Source: Spartobacteria bacterium (GTDB taxonomy: Bacteria; Verrucomicrobiota; Verrucomicrobiia; Chthoniobacterales; UBA10450). Taken from it: a DNA stretch of 64,000 bases. Every line of letters begins with the position of its first letter. The stretch's first letter is position 1. The stretch is from contig PLCN01000014.1 in assembly GCA_003134785.1 (NCBI GenBank), positions 124,001 to 188,000 of the forward strand, given 5' to 3'. The position numbers and the translations under genes are program-made. The notes beneath the pieces were generated by a model. That model saw only the letters and a list, made by a program, of their open reading frames with translations. It was not told the origin of the DNA and searched no databases. Positions 43,581-52,009 of the stretch are shown here, piece after piece.

Positions 43581-44399
43581 ATGAATCGTCTTCTCATTTG
43601 CCTCGCCGCCGTGCTCGTTGCCTCCATTGGTTTAGCGCAGGATAAAACGCAACTCAAAGATCAAAAAGACAAGGCGAGCTACAGCATCGGTCATGATATC
43701 GGGACCACTTTCAAGAAGCAAAACGTCGAGCTGAATCTCGATGCCTTGTTCGCCGGGGTGAAGGATGCGGTGGCCGGCAAGGAGCCAGTTCTCTCCAAGG
43801 AAGAACGCGATGCAACGCTCCAGGCATTCCAAAAAGAGTTGATTGAAAAACAAACTGCCGCCAGCAAAGAGGCCGCGGCAAAAAACGCGGCCGCAGGTGA
43901 AAAATTCCTCGCGGAAAACAAAACGAAGGAAGGCGTGAAGACGACCGCCAGTGGCCTGCAATACAAAGTGTTGAAAGAAGGCACGGGCCCGATGCCAAAG
44001 GAAACCGACACTGTGGTCACGAACTACAAGGGCACGTTGCTCGATGGCACGGAATTCGACAGCTCTTACAAGCGCAACGAGCCCGCGACTTTCCCGGTCA
44101 ATCGCGTCATCAAAGGTTGGACCGAGGCGCTTCAGTTGATGAAGACCGGTTCGAAATATCAGCTCTTTATTCCGTCGAATCTGGCTTACGCCGAGCGCGG
44201 AGCGGGTCGCGATATTGGACCGAATTCGACCCTGATTTTCGAAGTGGAATTGGTTAGCATCAAACCGCCCGAGCCGGTCGTTTCTCCAACCGTGCCGGCG
44301 CCGGGCACAGCGATCAAACCGTCCGTCGCTCCAGTCCCGACTGCCGCTCCGAAATCGACTGCGGCGGTCTCCCCGACTCCAAAGCCAAAAGCGAAGTAG
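43581..44399 (+). CDS. FKBP-type peptidyl-prolyl isomerase, exported (Mip/FkpA-like)
   Basis: 272 residues from ATG 43581: signal peptide (MNRLLICLAAVLVASIGLAQ), an FKBP N-terminal dimerisation domain (KASYSIGHDIGTTFKKQNVE), a long helix rich in Ala/Lys (residues 75-115), and an FKBP domain (GLQYKVLKEGTGPMP, TLLDGTEFDSSY, LAYGxxG-equivalent LAYAERGAG, LIFEVELVSI). A proline/alanine-rich tail ends it. Longer in-frame readings upstream are not credible. Confidence 0.93.
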   Translation: MNRLLICLAAVLVASIGLAQDKTQLKDQKDKASYSIGHDIGTTFKKQNVELNLDALFAGVKDAVAGKEPVLSKEERDATLQAFQKELIEKQTAASKEAAAKNAAAGEKFLAENKTKEGVKTTASGLQYKVLKEGTGPMPKETDTVVTNYKGTLLDGTEFDSSYKRNEPATFPVNRVIKGWTEALQLMKTGSKYQLFIPSNLAYAERGAGRDIGPNSTLIFEVELVSIKPPEPVVSPTVPAPGTAIKPSVAPVPTAAPKSTAAVSPTPKPKAK

Positions 44400-44419
44400 T
44401 CGCTCGCGGCAACGAAGAC

Positions 44420-44782
44420 TTATCGCCGTTCTTCGGCCGGCTCCCAAGCCAGCCGGGGCGCGTCGCCCCACAGGTCTTCCAGGCTGTAGAACTCGCGTTT
44501 TTCGCGATGAAAAACGTGCACGATGACCTGCATGTAATCGAGCACGATCCATTGGCTCGCTGGAAATCCGTCGACGGAAACGGGGCGCACGCCATGATTA
44601 CTCTTGAGGCCACTCTCGATTTCGCCCGCGATCGCTTTCAGGTGCGGTTCGGACGTGGCGGAGCAAATCACGAAAAAATCGGTGAAGGTCGAGATGCCCT
44701 GGAGATCGAGGATGGTGATCTCCTCCGCTTTTTTATTCGCCGCGAGTTCGGCGCAAGTTCTGGCTAAATTTTCGGCGGTTAT
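44420..44782 (-). CDS. rsfS: Ribosomal silencing factor RsfS, with an apparent AUA start
   Basis: RsfS binds L14 and blocks subunit joining in starvation. The frame encodes LARTCAELAANKKAEEITIL, DLQGISTFTDFFVICSATSE, then PHLKAIAGEI to WEPAEERR, a full-length family member. Upstream of the GTG at 44671 there is no ATG, GTG or TTG in frame, yet 37 more family residues are encoded. The best start is ATA 44782-44780, with GGGAG eight bases before it, overlapping the nadD stop (ATAA). That gives 120 residues. nadD-rsfS is the common gene pair. Confidence 0.85.
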   Translation of the reverse strand: MTAENLARTCAELAANKKAEEITILDLQGISTFTDFFVICSATSEPHLKAIAGEIESGLKSNHGVRPVSVDGFPASQWIVLDYMQVIVHVFHREKREFYSLEDLWGDAPRLAWEPAEERR

Positions 44783-45348
44783 TTTTGCGGCTCCCGGTAA
44801 AGCTGGCGGTCGCGGATAATTTTCTCGACCGCCAGCGGAACGAGATAACGAATGGAACGCCCGGTGGCAACCCTGTTTCTGATATTCGTCGCGGAAATAT
44901 CAAGATGTCTTCGGATTGCCGGATAGGGATGCTCAGTTTTCAGCCCGGTCCGATCGAGCACAACGAACTGCACCATTTGCACGAGCTCTGGGAAACGATG
45001 CCAGGTGTCCAGGAGGGCGATGTTATCTTCGCCGATCAGATAAAAGAATTTCGCAGCCGGCTCGCGTTCACGGAGCGTTTCCATGGTTTCGATCGCGTAA
45101 GAGGGCGGGGGACGCTGCAGTTCCATCGGGTCGAAAGAGAAATCGGCTTCGCCTTCGATCGCCGCGCGCAACATCTCGAAACGGATATCCGCTGGCGCAG
45201 GTTTCCAATCGGTCTTGTGGGGTGAAAGCGCGGCGGGAATGAAAATCACTTTTTCGAGCCCCAGCACTTCGATGGCTTCGCGAGCCATGATCAAATGCGC
45301 ATGATGGATCGGGTCGAATGTCCCGCCGAAGATGCCGATTTTGCTCAA
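44779..45348 (-). CDS. nadD: Nicotinate-nucleotide adenylyltransferase
   Basis: Makes deamido-NAD from nicotinate mononucleotide and ATP. 189 residues: the nucleotide-binding GIFGGTFDPIHHAHLI, FIPAALSPHKT, YLIGEDNIALLDTW and the second ATP motif DISATNIRNRVATGRSI. It is upstream of rsfS on the same strand. Its start faces nagZ, with a short palindrome between. Confidence 0.95.
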   Translation of the reverse strand: MSKIGIFGGTFDPIHHAHLIMAREAIEVLGLEKVIFIPAALSPHKTDWKPAPADIRFEMLRAAIEGEADFSFDPMELQRPPPSYAIETMETLREREPAAKFFYLIGEDNIALLDTWHRFPELVQMVQFVVLDRTGLKTEHPYPAIRRHLDISATNIRNRVATGRSIRYLVPLAVEKIIRDRQLYREPQK

Positions 45349-45363
45349 CTAAATCCTTTTTGT

Positions 45364-45388
45364 AGCCACGGCCCTGTGGGCCGTGTTT
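45364..45388. repeat. Short palindrome in the nadD-nagZ divergent spacer
   Basis: CACGGCCC (45367-45374) and GGGCCGTG (45378-45385) form a perfect eight-base stem with a three-base loop, preceded by TGTAGC as in the other dispersed palindromes. Because the flanking genes diverge, it is not a terminator for either. Confidence 0.7.
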
Positions 45389-45421
45389 GTTTCCGGCGGG
45401 ACATGAAATTTAGATGACGTT

Positions 45422-46522
45422 ATGAAGAGCGATTCGCCAGGTCAACTGATCATGACTGGAGTTCCCGGCGTGGAACTGGATGCGGAAACCGCTGCCTTGT
45501 TTCGTCGCGTGCAACCGGGCGCGTTCATTCTTTTCGGCCGCAACATCAAGAGCGCGATCCAGCTTCGGAAGTTGATCGATGATCTGCGGGATCTGAGTGA
45601 GATCGAGCCCATCATCACGATCGATCAGGAAGGAGGCCGCGTCTCACGCTTGCGGCTGATTGGGAATGAGCCGCCCAATGCGCAGCAACTGCGCGACCGG
45701 GACGATCTTGAACTCGTTAGGCGTCACGGGGAAATTACCGGACGGCTTCTCCGCCTTTTCGGGTTCAATCTCGATCTTTGTCCGGTGCTGGACATCTCTT
45801 TTGACGATGAAGCGGATAATTCGCTCCGAGGTCGGTGCTACGGCAAGAGCGTCGAACAGGTCGTTAGGCTCGGCGGCGCGTTTAATGAGGCTTTGCGCGC
45901 GGAGGGGATCTTGAGTTGCGGCAAACATTTCCCCGGTTACTCGGCCGCCACGGTGGACGCTCATCACGACCTGCCGAAAATCGAACGCACCCGCGCGCAG
46001 TTGGATCAGGAGGAATTGGCGGTCTTTCGTTGTTTCACCTCCACGGTGGACAGCATGATGATCTGCCACGGCTGGTATCCGTCATTCAATCCGATTAAGA
46101 AACCGGCGTCTCTTTCCAAGGAGATCGTGACAGATTTGCTGCGCGAAGAATTCCGCTTCGACGGCCTGATCATGACCGACGACCTCGATATGGGGGCCAT
46201 CCTGAACGAATACGGTCTCGAGGAAACGATCAGGCTCGCGATCGAAGCGGGCAATGACTTGACGATGATTTGTCATCGAGTCGATTCGATCGATGAGGTG
46301 CATCGCACGTTAGGCAAGCTACCGCGGGCGCAAATTCAGCGCGCGCTCGAGAGTGTCGCGCGAACGAAGGCGAAGCTCGCGGCGCCGCACGTCTTTTCCG
46401 AATCGGCGTTCAAGAAAATCGATGACAGCATCTGGGATTTGCGAGTGGCGGTGCTGGGCGAGGAAGAGGCGGCAAAACGCAGTCCGGAAGACGGCAAACG
46501 GTCGCCGGTCGAGATGTATTAA
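45422..46522 (+). CDS. nagZ: Beta-N-acetylhexosaminidase (GH3, NagZ-like)
   Basis: Glycoside hydrolase family 3 enzyme of peptidoglycan recycling. 366 residues: IITIDQEGGRVSRL, then KHFPGYSAATVDAHHDLP (168-185; the D179/H181 dyad is typical of NagZ-type acid/base loops) and the nucleophile D253 in GLIMTDDLDMGAI. There is no signal peptide, consistent with a cytosolic NagZ. Confidence 0.9.
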   Translation: MKSDSPGQLIMTGVPGVELDAETAALFRRVQPGAFILFGRNIKSAIQLRKLIDDLRDLSEIEPIITIDQEGGRVSRLRLIGNEPPNAQQLRDRDDLELVRRHGEITGRLLRLFGFNLDLCPVLDISFDDEADNSLRGRCYGKSVEQVVRLGGAFNEALRAEGILSCGKHFPGYSAATVDAHHDLPKIERTRAQLDQEELAVFRCFTSTVDSMMICHGWYPSFNPIKKPASLSKEIVTDLLREEFRFDGLIMTDDLDMGAILNEYGLEETIRLAIEAGNDLTMICHRVDSIDEVHRTLGKLPRAQIQRALESVARTKAKLAAPHVFSESAFKKIDDSIWDLRVAVLGEEEAAKRSPEDGKRSPVEMY

Positions 46523-46659
46523 CATGGAGGGGCGCTTTCCAAACCGCCCGCCTTTTCCCGACGGCGATCTGGAGATCGCCGCTCGTTGGAATTTTCGAAC
46601 GCTCACGCGGTTGTCTCCGCGCGATTGACGGCACTTCGCTCCGCCCATAACATTCGCGC

Positions 46660-47361
46660 GTGCAAGCGGAACTGGAGCAGTTGCTCGTCCTTCAAGACCG
46701 GCAACAAAAGATCAAGCAAATTCAGACGGAGATAAGGAACCTGCCGCTCCAGCGTCAGAACCTCGAAGCGCAACTCGCGGCCAGCGCGGCGGCCTTGGGC
46801 GCCGTGAAACACAAGGCGCAACATCTCGAGATGGATCGCAAGACCCTCGAACTCGATGCCGGTACCCGTCGGGAAAGCATCAACCGCTTGAAGACGCAGC
46901 AATATGAGACGCGCAAGAACGACGAGTTCCGCGCGATGGCGAACGAAATCGAGCGTTACGAAAAAGAGATCCAGTCGATCGAGGACCAGGAATTGGAATT
47001 GATGGATCAGGCTGAGAAGCTGAAAACCGAAGCAAACGCGGAAGAAAAGAAGAGCACAAGCGCGCGAGAATCGATCGGGCGTCAAATGACCGATCTGGAC
47101 CAGAAAGCGACCGCGCTGAACACGCGCCTGAAGGAGTTGACGCTTGAGCGAAACGAACTGGCCGTGAAGATCGACGAAGATTTACTTTCACGATTCGAGC
47201 GGCTCTTTGCCAGTAAGGGCGACGCTGCGATCGTTGCCTTAGAGCATGAAGTTTGCACCGGTTGTCACATGAAGCTGACCACGCAGACCGCGCATCGCGT
47301 GAGGAACGGCAAGGAGATCGTCAGCTGCGAGCAGTGCGGCCGGATTCTCTACGCGGCTTGA
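46660..47361 (+). CDS. Coiled-coil zinc-ribbon protein (CT398/DUF164-like)
   Basis: 233 residues from GTG 46660. A long antiparallel coiled coil (residues 5-185) is followed by a C4 zinc ribbon (CTGCHMKLTTQ, then SCEQCGRILY). The family is widespread; a nucleic-acid-binding role is suggested but the function is not settled. A dispersed CTGTAGCCGC repeat follows immediately. The preceding spacer holds the hairpin GGCGATC-TGGA-GATCGCC at 46563-46580. Confidence 0.88.
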   Translation: MQAELEQLLVLQDRQQKIKQIQTEIRNLPLQRQNLEAQLAASAAALGAVKHKAQHLEMDRKTLELDAGTRRESINRLKTQQYETRKNDEFRAMANEIERYEKEIQSIEDQELELMDQAEKLKTEANAEEKKSTSARESIGRQMTDLDQKATALNTRLKELTLERNELAVKIDEDLLSRFERLFASKGDAAIVALEHEVCTGCHMKLTTQTAHRVRNGKEIVSCEQCGRILYAA

Positions 47362-47362
47362 G

Positions 47363-47389
47363 CTGTAGCCGCTTCGCTAGGCGAAGCGC
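47363..47389. repeat. CTGTAGCCGC dispersed palindrome after the zinc-ribbon gene
   Basis: CTGTAGCCGCTTCGC-TAG-GCGAAGCG, closely matching 37063-37086. A second GC-rich inverted segment follows to about 47440, between the converging zinc-ribbon and ychF genes. Confidence 0.7.
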
Positions 47390-47443
47390 AGGCGGTGAAG
47401 ATGCGACAGTCCACGCCGCCCACACAGGGCGGCGGCACAGGAA

Positions 47444-48568
47444 TCAGACATTGAAGCGGAATTCGACGACGTCGCCGTCGCGCACGACGTAATCTTTTCC
47501 TTCGATGCGGAGCTTGCCGGATTCACGTGCCTTGGCGAAGGAACCGAGCGACACGAGGTCATCGAAGTGAACGGTCTCAGCAGCGATGAAGCCCCGCTCG
47601 AAATCGGAATGGATAACGCCCGCAGCGGCTGGCGCTTTGTCACCGGCGTGGATGGTCCAGGCGCGCGTCTCTTTTTCACCAGTCGTTAGGTAAGTGCGCA
47701 GACCGAGCAGATGATACACCGCGCGAATGAGCGCGCTCACGCCGCTGCCCGCGACTCCAAGACCGCGCAGATATTCCTGCGCTTCCGCTTCGCTCAAATC
47801 CACCAGCTCGCTCTCGATCTGCGCGCTGATTACGACAGCCTCGGTCGCGAAATGATTGCGCGCGTACTCCTGCACCGCGCGCACATGCTGCAAGGCCGCA
47901 TTCGCGTCCAGCTCCTGGGAGATCGCAGCGAGGTCGGACTCCGCGACATTGCAGGCGAACAGCGTTGGCTTCGAGCTGAGCAGGAAAAATTCGCGTGCGA
48001 TCAGCTTCTCTTCCGGCGTCAGCTCGAACGTAATCGCCGGTTTGCCCGCATCAAGGTGCGGAAGAAGTTTATCGATGACGGCGACCTCGGCCTTCGCCGT
48101 TTTCGATCCGGCACGAACTTCCTTTTGCAGACGATCGTGCCGCTTTTGCAACGAGGTGAGGTCGGCCAGGACGAGCTCGGTGTTGATTACCTCTATGTCG
48201 CGAACTGGGTCGATTGTCCCGCTGACGTGATGAATGTCCGCGTTTTCGAAACAGCGGACGACCTGCACGATCGCGTTGACTTCGCGAATGTGACTGAGGA
48301 ATTGGTTGCCGAGCCCTTCGCCCGCGCTCGCGCCTTTCACCAGCCCCGCGATGTCCACGAACTCGATCGCCGCCGGGATAATCTTTTGCGAGTGCGAAAG
48401 TTTCGAGAGTGTTTCGAGGCGCGTATCAGGAACGGTCACGACGCCGAGATTCGGATCGATCGTGCAGAAGGGGTAGTTCGCGGCCTGGGCTTTGCGCGTG
48501 CGCGTGACGGCATTGAAAAGCGTGGACTTGCCAACATTCGGCAGACCGACAATTCCAGCGCTCAACAT
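47444..48568 (-). CDS. ychF: Redox-regulated ATPase YchF (Obg-family)
   Basis: 374 residues from ATG 48568 (MLSAGIVGLPNVGKSTLFNA); an upstream in-frame extension to 48667 is repeat sequence. It shows G1 GLPNVGKST, the switch region IDPNLGVV, G3 FVDIAGLVKGASAGEGLGN, and the C-terminal TGS domain ending GDVVEFRFNV. It prefers ATP over GTP and binds ribosomes. Confidence 0.96.
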   Translation of the reverse strand: MLSAGIVGLPNVGKSTLFNAVTRTRKAQAANYPFCTIDPNLGVVTVPDTRLETLSKLSHSQKIIPAAIEFVDIAGLVKGASAGEGLGNQFLSHIREVNAIVQVVRCFENADIHHVSGTIDPVRDIEVINTELVLADLTSLQKRHDRLQKEVRAGSKTAKAEVAVIDKLLPHLDAGKPAITFELTPEEKLIAREFFLLSSKPTLFACNVAESDLAAISQELDANAALQHVRAVQEYARNHFATEAVVISAQIESELVDLSEAEAQEYLRGLGVAGSGVSALIRAVYHLLGLRTYLTTGEKETRAWTIHAGDKAPAAAGVIHSDFERGFIAAETVHFDDLVSLGSFAKARESGKLRIEGKDYVVRDGDVVEFRFNV

Positions 48569-48611
48569 AGGCGCGGACGGTAATACCACCGACCGGCGGT
48601 TGCAATGCGCC

Positions 48612-48695
48612 CTGTAGCGGCGGTCTATGACCGCCGAGGGGAGTGGATCCAGGATCGATCGCTGCACGTTCGGCGGTCATAGACCGCCGCTACAG
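48612..48695. repeat. Perfect 25-bp inverted repeat, GCGGCGGTCTATGACCGCC family
   Basis: CTGTAGCGGCGGTCTATGAC (48612 onward, arm to 48636) is inverted exactly at 48671-48695, enclosing 34 bases. Each arm is also a small palindrome (CGGCGGTC-TAT-GACCGCCG). A related half copy is at 63833-63859. It lies between ychF and the tRNA-Pro gene. Confidence 0.85.
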
Positions 48696-48718
48696 AAGAA
48701 AAGACTGAGACAAAAGAA

Positions 48719-48792
48719 TCGGGCCGGCGGGATTCGAACCCGCGACCTCTTGAACCCCATTCAAGCGCACTACCAAGCTGTGCTACGGCCCG
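48719..48792 (-). tRNA. tRNA-Pro (anticodon GGG)
   Basis: Read on the minus strand, a 74-base cloverleaf: acceptor CGGGCCG/CGGCCCG with discriminator A, D-loop AGCTTGGTAG, anticodon stem CTTGA/TCAAG with loop ATGGGGT (anticodon GGG), and T arm GCGGG-TTCGAAT-CCCGC. CCA is not encoded. Confidence 0.95.
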
Positions 48793-48894
48793 CTGACGAC
48801 GCGCCACTATTCACCGCCGCACTTCCGATTGCCAAACAAGTTTTTGCCGGTCTCGCCTTGTCTTTCTTCGGGAATGGCAGTTCGTGAAGCTGCT

Positions 48895-49872
48895 ATGAAA
48901 TATCGACGGCTGGGGAAATCGGGATTGCAGGTGAGTGAGCTTTCGTTCGGGGCTTGGGTGACTTTTGCGCAACAGATCACGGAAAAGACGGCGGAGAAAT
49001 TGATGACGATCGCGTACGACGCGGGCGTCAATTTTTTCGACAACGCCGAGGCCTATGCGAACGGCAAGGCCGAGATCGTGATGGGCCGGATCCTGAAACG
49101 CAGAGGGTGGGGACGGGATACATTTCTGGTTTCGAGCAAAGTTTTCTGGGGTGGCGATCTTCCAAACCAGGAAGGGCTCAGCCGCAAACACGTGTTCGAG
49201 GCGTGTCACGCGGCTTTGCGGCGGCTGCGGGTGGATTATCTCGATCTTTATTTTTGCCACCGGCCCGATCCGAATACGCCGATCGATGAAACAGTGCGCG
49301 CGATGAGCGATCTCGTGGCGCAAGGCAAGGTGCTGTACTGGGGCACGTCGGAATGGAGCGCGAAAGAGATCACGGAAGCTCACCGCATCGCGCGCGAACT
49401 TCTGCTCGTTCCGCCGGCGATGGAGCAGCCGCAATACAACATGTTTCACCGTGAGCGCGTGGAGAAGGAATTCGCGCCGCTCTACCAGCGGTTTGGTCTA
49501 GGCACGACGATCTGGTCGCCGCTGGCCTCGGGACTTCTCACCGGGAAATACAACGATGGCGATCCGGGCGGCACGCGGATTTCATTGAAAGATTATGCGT
49601 GGCTGCGGGAACAATTTGAGACCGCGGAAGCGCGGCAGCGTTTGGCGAAGGTGAAAAAGCTCGCGGAAGTCGCTGAAGATCTCGGAACCACTTTGCCCCA
49701 GTTGGGGCTCGCGTGGTGCTTGAAGAATCCGCACGTCACCAGCGTCATCACCGGTGCGTCGAAGCCGAAGCAGGTCAAAGAAAATATGCAGGCCGGTGAG
49801 TTGGTCGATCAACTCACCGACCAAGTCATGGCGAAGATCGAATCGATCCTCCAGAACAACCGGCTTAGTTAG
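48895..49872 (+). CDS. Aldo/keto reductase (potassium-channel beta-subunit-like)
   Basis: 325 residues, NADPH-dependent (alpha/beta)8 barrel. The catalytic tetrad is D49, Y54 (FFDNAEAYANGKAE), K82 (VSSKVFWGG) and H122 (DLYFCHRPDP). SPLASGLLTGKY and VITGASKPKQVKEN give cofactor binding. The sequence resembles the Kv-beta/YghZ group. Substrate unknown. Start ATG 48895; upstream in-frame codons run into the tRNA region. Confidence 0.92.
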   Translation: MKYRRLGKSGLQVSELSFGAWVTFAQQITEKTAEKLMTIAYDAGVNFFDNAEAYANGKAEIVMGRILKRRGWGRDTFLVSSKVFWGGDLPNQEGLSRKHVFEACHAALRRLRVDYLDLYFCHRPDPNTPIDETVRAMSDLVAQGKVLYWGTSEWSAKEITEAHRIARELLLVPPAMEQPQYNMFHRERVEKEFAPLYQRFGLGTTIWSPLASGLLTGKYNDGDPGGTRISLKDYAWLREQFETAEARQRLAKVKKLAEVAEDLGTTLPQLGLAWCLKNPHVTSVITGASKPKQVKENMQAGELVDQLTDQVMAKIESILQNNRLS

Positions 49873-49882
49873 CCACGGATGG

Positions 49883-49913
49883 ACACGGATAAGAAAAATC
49901 CGAATCCGTGTTT
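49883..49913. terminator. Hairpin between converging genes
   Basis: ACACGGAT (49883-49890) pairs with ATCCGTGT (49904-49911), followed by TT. It lies in the 61-base gap between the aldo/keto reductase and the deacetylase genes. A surrounding CCACGGATGG/CATCCGTG extension makes it part of a dispersed repeat type. Confidence 0.55.
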
Positions 49914-49933
49914 CATCCGTGTAAATCCCTGGC

Positions 49934-50791
49934 TCACCCATTCCAGCTGGAGAGAAAACCGTCGATCAGTTCCGGCAACTCGTCGCTGTAGCCGCCCTCC
50001 AGAATCGCGCCGGATGGAATATCCGATTCGCGGAGCCACCGGCCAAAGGTAGCGAAGTCTTCCGGCTCAAGCGCCATCTCGGTGATCGGATCACCCGAAT
50101 ACGCGTCGAAGCCGGCGGAGACAAGTAGCAAGTCCGGCTTGAACGCGACCAACTGATCGAGCGCCCGTCTCACTTCAGCGACGTGCTCCGCACGCGGTGT
50201 GAGTGGCGCGACGGGAAAGTTATGAATGTTGCCGAACGACCGTGTGCCGGTTCCCGGATAACCCGGAAACTGATGGATCGATGCGAACGCGATCCGCGGA
50301 TTGTTGGCGACGATGTCTTCCGTTCCGTTGCCGTGATGTGCGTCGAAATCCCAGATGGCCACGCGCTTCGCGCCGTTCTCCAGCGCGTCGAGCGCGGTAA
50401 TGGCGATGTGGCTGAAATAACAAAAGCCCATCGCCCGATCGCGCATCGCGTGATGACCCGGAGGGCGCATCAAGCTGAAGGCGCGGTTTCCCTTCAATGC
50501 TTCACGAGCAACCTCGATGGCCGCACCCGTCGCCCTCGCGGCATGTTCGAAGATGCCGGGATGAGCCGCCGTGTCGGGATCGAAATTGCGCGCCGCTGCC
50601 CGAATCCGGGCGACATGTTCAGGGGAATGCGCGCGCAAGAGGGCGGCCTCATCGGCCAGTCGCGGCTTCCGCCATTCCCATTGCGGATGGCCTGCTTTCA
50701 ACAATGGAATACTGCTAGTGATCCGTGCTGGCCGCTCTGGATGTCCGGGCGTGGAATAATCAAGACAGCGCGGATCGTGAAAAACGAGCAT
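49934..50791 (-). CDS. Histone deacetylase family protein
   Basis: 285 residues of the arginase/deacetylase fold. The zinc and catalytic motifs are RPPGHHA, WDFDAHHGNGTEDI, LVSAGFDAYSGDP and LEGGY. Bacterial members deacetylate proteins, polyamines or acetoin-related substrates; the substrate here is unknown. The gene lies 11 bases downstream of the Old Yellow Enzyme gene on the same strand. Confidence 0.93.
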   Translation of the reverse strand: MLVFHDPRCLDYSTPGHPERPARITSSIPLLKAGHPQWEWRKPRLADEAALLRAHSPEHVARIRAAARNFDPDTAAHPGIFEHAARATGAAIEVAREALKGNRAFSLMRPPGHHAMRDRAMGFCYFSHIAITALDALENGAKRVAIWDFDAHHGNGTEDIVANNPRIAFASIHQFPGYPGTGTRSFGNIHNFPVAPLTPRAEHVAEVRRALDQLVAFKPDLLLVSAGFDAYSGDPITEMALEPEDFATFGRWLRESDIPSGAILEGGYSDELPELIDGFLSSWNG

Positions 50792-50802
50792 GGAGAAAAC
50801 TC

Positions 50803-51918
50803 CTACTTTTTTGGATCCGGCTGTGGGAACGCGCGTTGGTATTGCGGCGCGATCTGGATCTCCGCCTTCAGTCGAGCCGCGGAGTGCAGCGCGAAATAGG
50901 GATCGCGCAGGAATTCGCGCGCGAGGAAAACCAGATCGGCTTGGCCGGTGCGAATGATTTGATCGGCTTGCTCCGCGGTCGTGATCATCCCGACGGCAAC
51001 TGTGGCAATGCCGGCTTCCTGGCGAATGCGTTCAGCGAAGGGAACCTGGTAACCTGGGCCTGCAGGAATCTTTGCGCCCGGGACCGCGCCTCCCGACGAA
51101 CAATCGATCAGATCGACGCCAAGGTTTTTGAGTTGCTGCGCGAGCGCGACCGATTGGTCGAGGTCCCATCCGCCTTCCACCCAATCGGTGGCGGAAATGC
51201 GGACGAAAAGCGGGAAGCGTTCGGGCCAGACCGCGCGCATGGCGGCCACCACTTCGCGCAGCGCGCGCGTGCGGTTCTCGAAGGATCCACCGTACTCATC
51301 GGTCCGCTGATTGCTCAAGGGCGAAAGAAAACTGTGGAGCAAATAACCATGCGCAGAGTGGATCTCGATTACCTTCGCGCCCGCTTCCAGCGCCCTGCGG
51401 GTGGCATCGGCAAAGGCTTCTACCACGCGTTTGATCCCGGGATGGTCCAATGCCTCCGGCACAATGTCGTCCGGCGAAAATGGCAGCGGACTCGGAGCAA
51501 AGATCGGACGCCACCCGCCCTCGCGCTCCGCCACGACATGTTCTCCGGTTTTCCACGGCGCGGCTGTGCTCGCCTTGCGGCCTGCATGCGCGAGTTGCAT
51601 GCCGGGCACCGCGCCCTGCGCCTCGATGAAACGGAAAATGCGCGCCAGCATCTCGATCTGTTCGTCTTTCCACAGGCCCAAGTCCTCCGGGCTGATCCGT
51701 CCTTCCGCCAGGACCGCCGTGGCTTCCGTCAGGACGAGCGCCGCGCCGCCGACCGCGCGGCTTCCGAGATGCACGAGGTGCCAGTCGTTCGAAAAACCAT
51801 CGACGCTCGAATACTGGCACATGGGCGAAACGCCGATGCGATTGCGCAACCGGACGTCCCGCAATTGGAGCGGCGCGAATAAATGCGCCGGCTCTTCGAT
51901 GTTGCTAGGTCCTGGCAT
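50803..51918 (-). CDS. NADH:flavin oxidoreductase (Old Yellow Enzyme, YqjM-like)
   Basis: 371 residues from ATG 51918. An FMN-binding TIM barrel with RNRIGVSPMCQYSSVDG, the histidine-containing AHAGRKAS, the HSAHGYLLHSFLSPLSNQR signature and GMITTAEQADQII. YqjM-type members reduce activated alkenes. The in-frame extension to 52071 overlaps the divergent transglutaminase-like gene and is rejected. Confidence 0.94.
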   Translation of the reverse strand: MPGPSNIEEPAHLFAPLQLRDVRLRNRIGVSPMCQYSSVDGFSNDWHLVHLGSRAVGGAALVLTEATAVLAEGRISPEDLGLWKDEQIEMLARIFRFIEAQGAVPGMQLAHAGRKASTAAPWKTGEHVVAEREGGWRPIFAPSPLPFSPDDIVPEALDHPGIKRVVEAFADATRRALEAGAKVIEIHSAHGYLLHSFLSPLSNQRTDEYGGSFENRTRALREVVAAMRAVWPERFPLFVRISATDWVEGGWDLDQSVALAQQLKNLGVDLIDCSSGGAVPGAKIPAGPGYQVPFAERIRQEAGIATVAVGMITTAEQADQIIRTGQADLVFLAREFLRDPYFALHSAARLKAEIQIAPQYQRAFPQPDPKK

Positions 51919-52009
51919 GGCGTCCTTTCTGTCATTTACAACCCTCGCAATCGCAAGCCCGCTTTCGACAATCGCTTGTCTTTTCGAATGGCGCGGACAC
52001 GTTCCCGCC

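Noticed and set aside
50725-51882. A 385-codon plus-strand frame over the Old Yellow Enzyme region.
   Set aside because: Antisense shadow; the minus-strand frame has the complete FMN-enzyme motifs.
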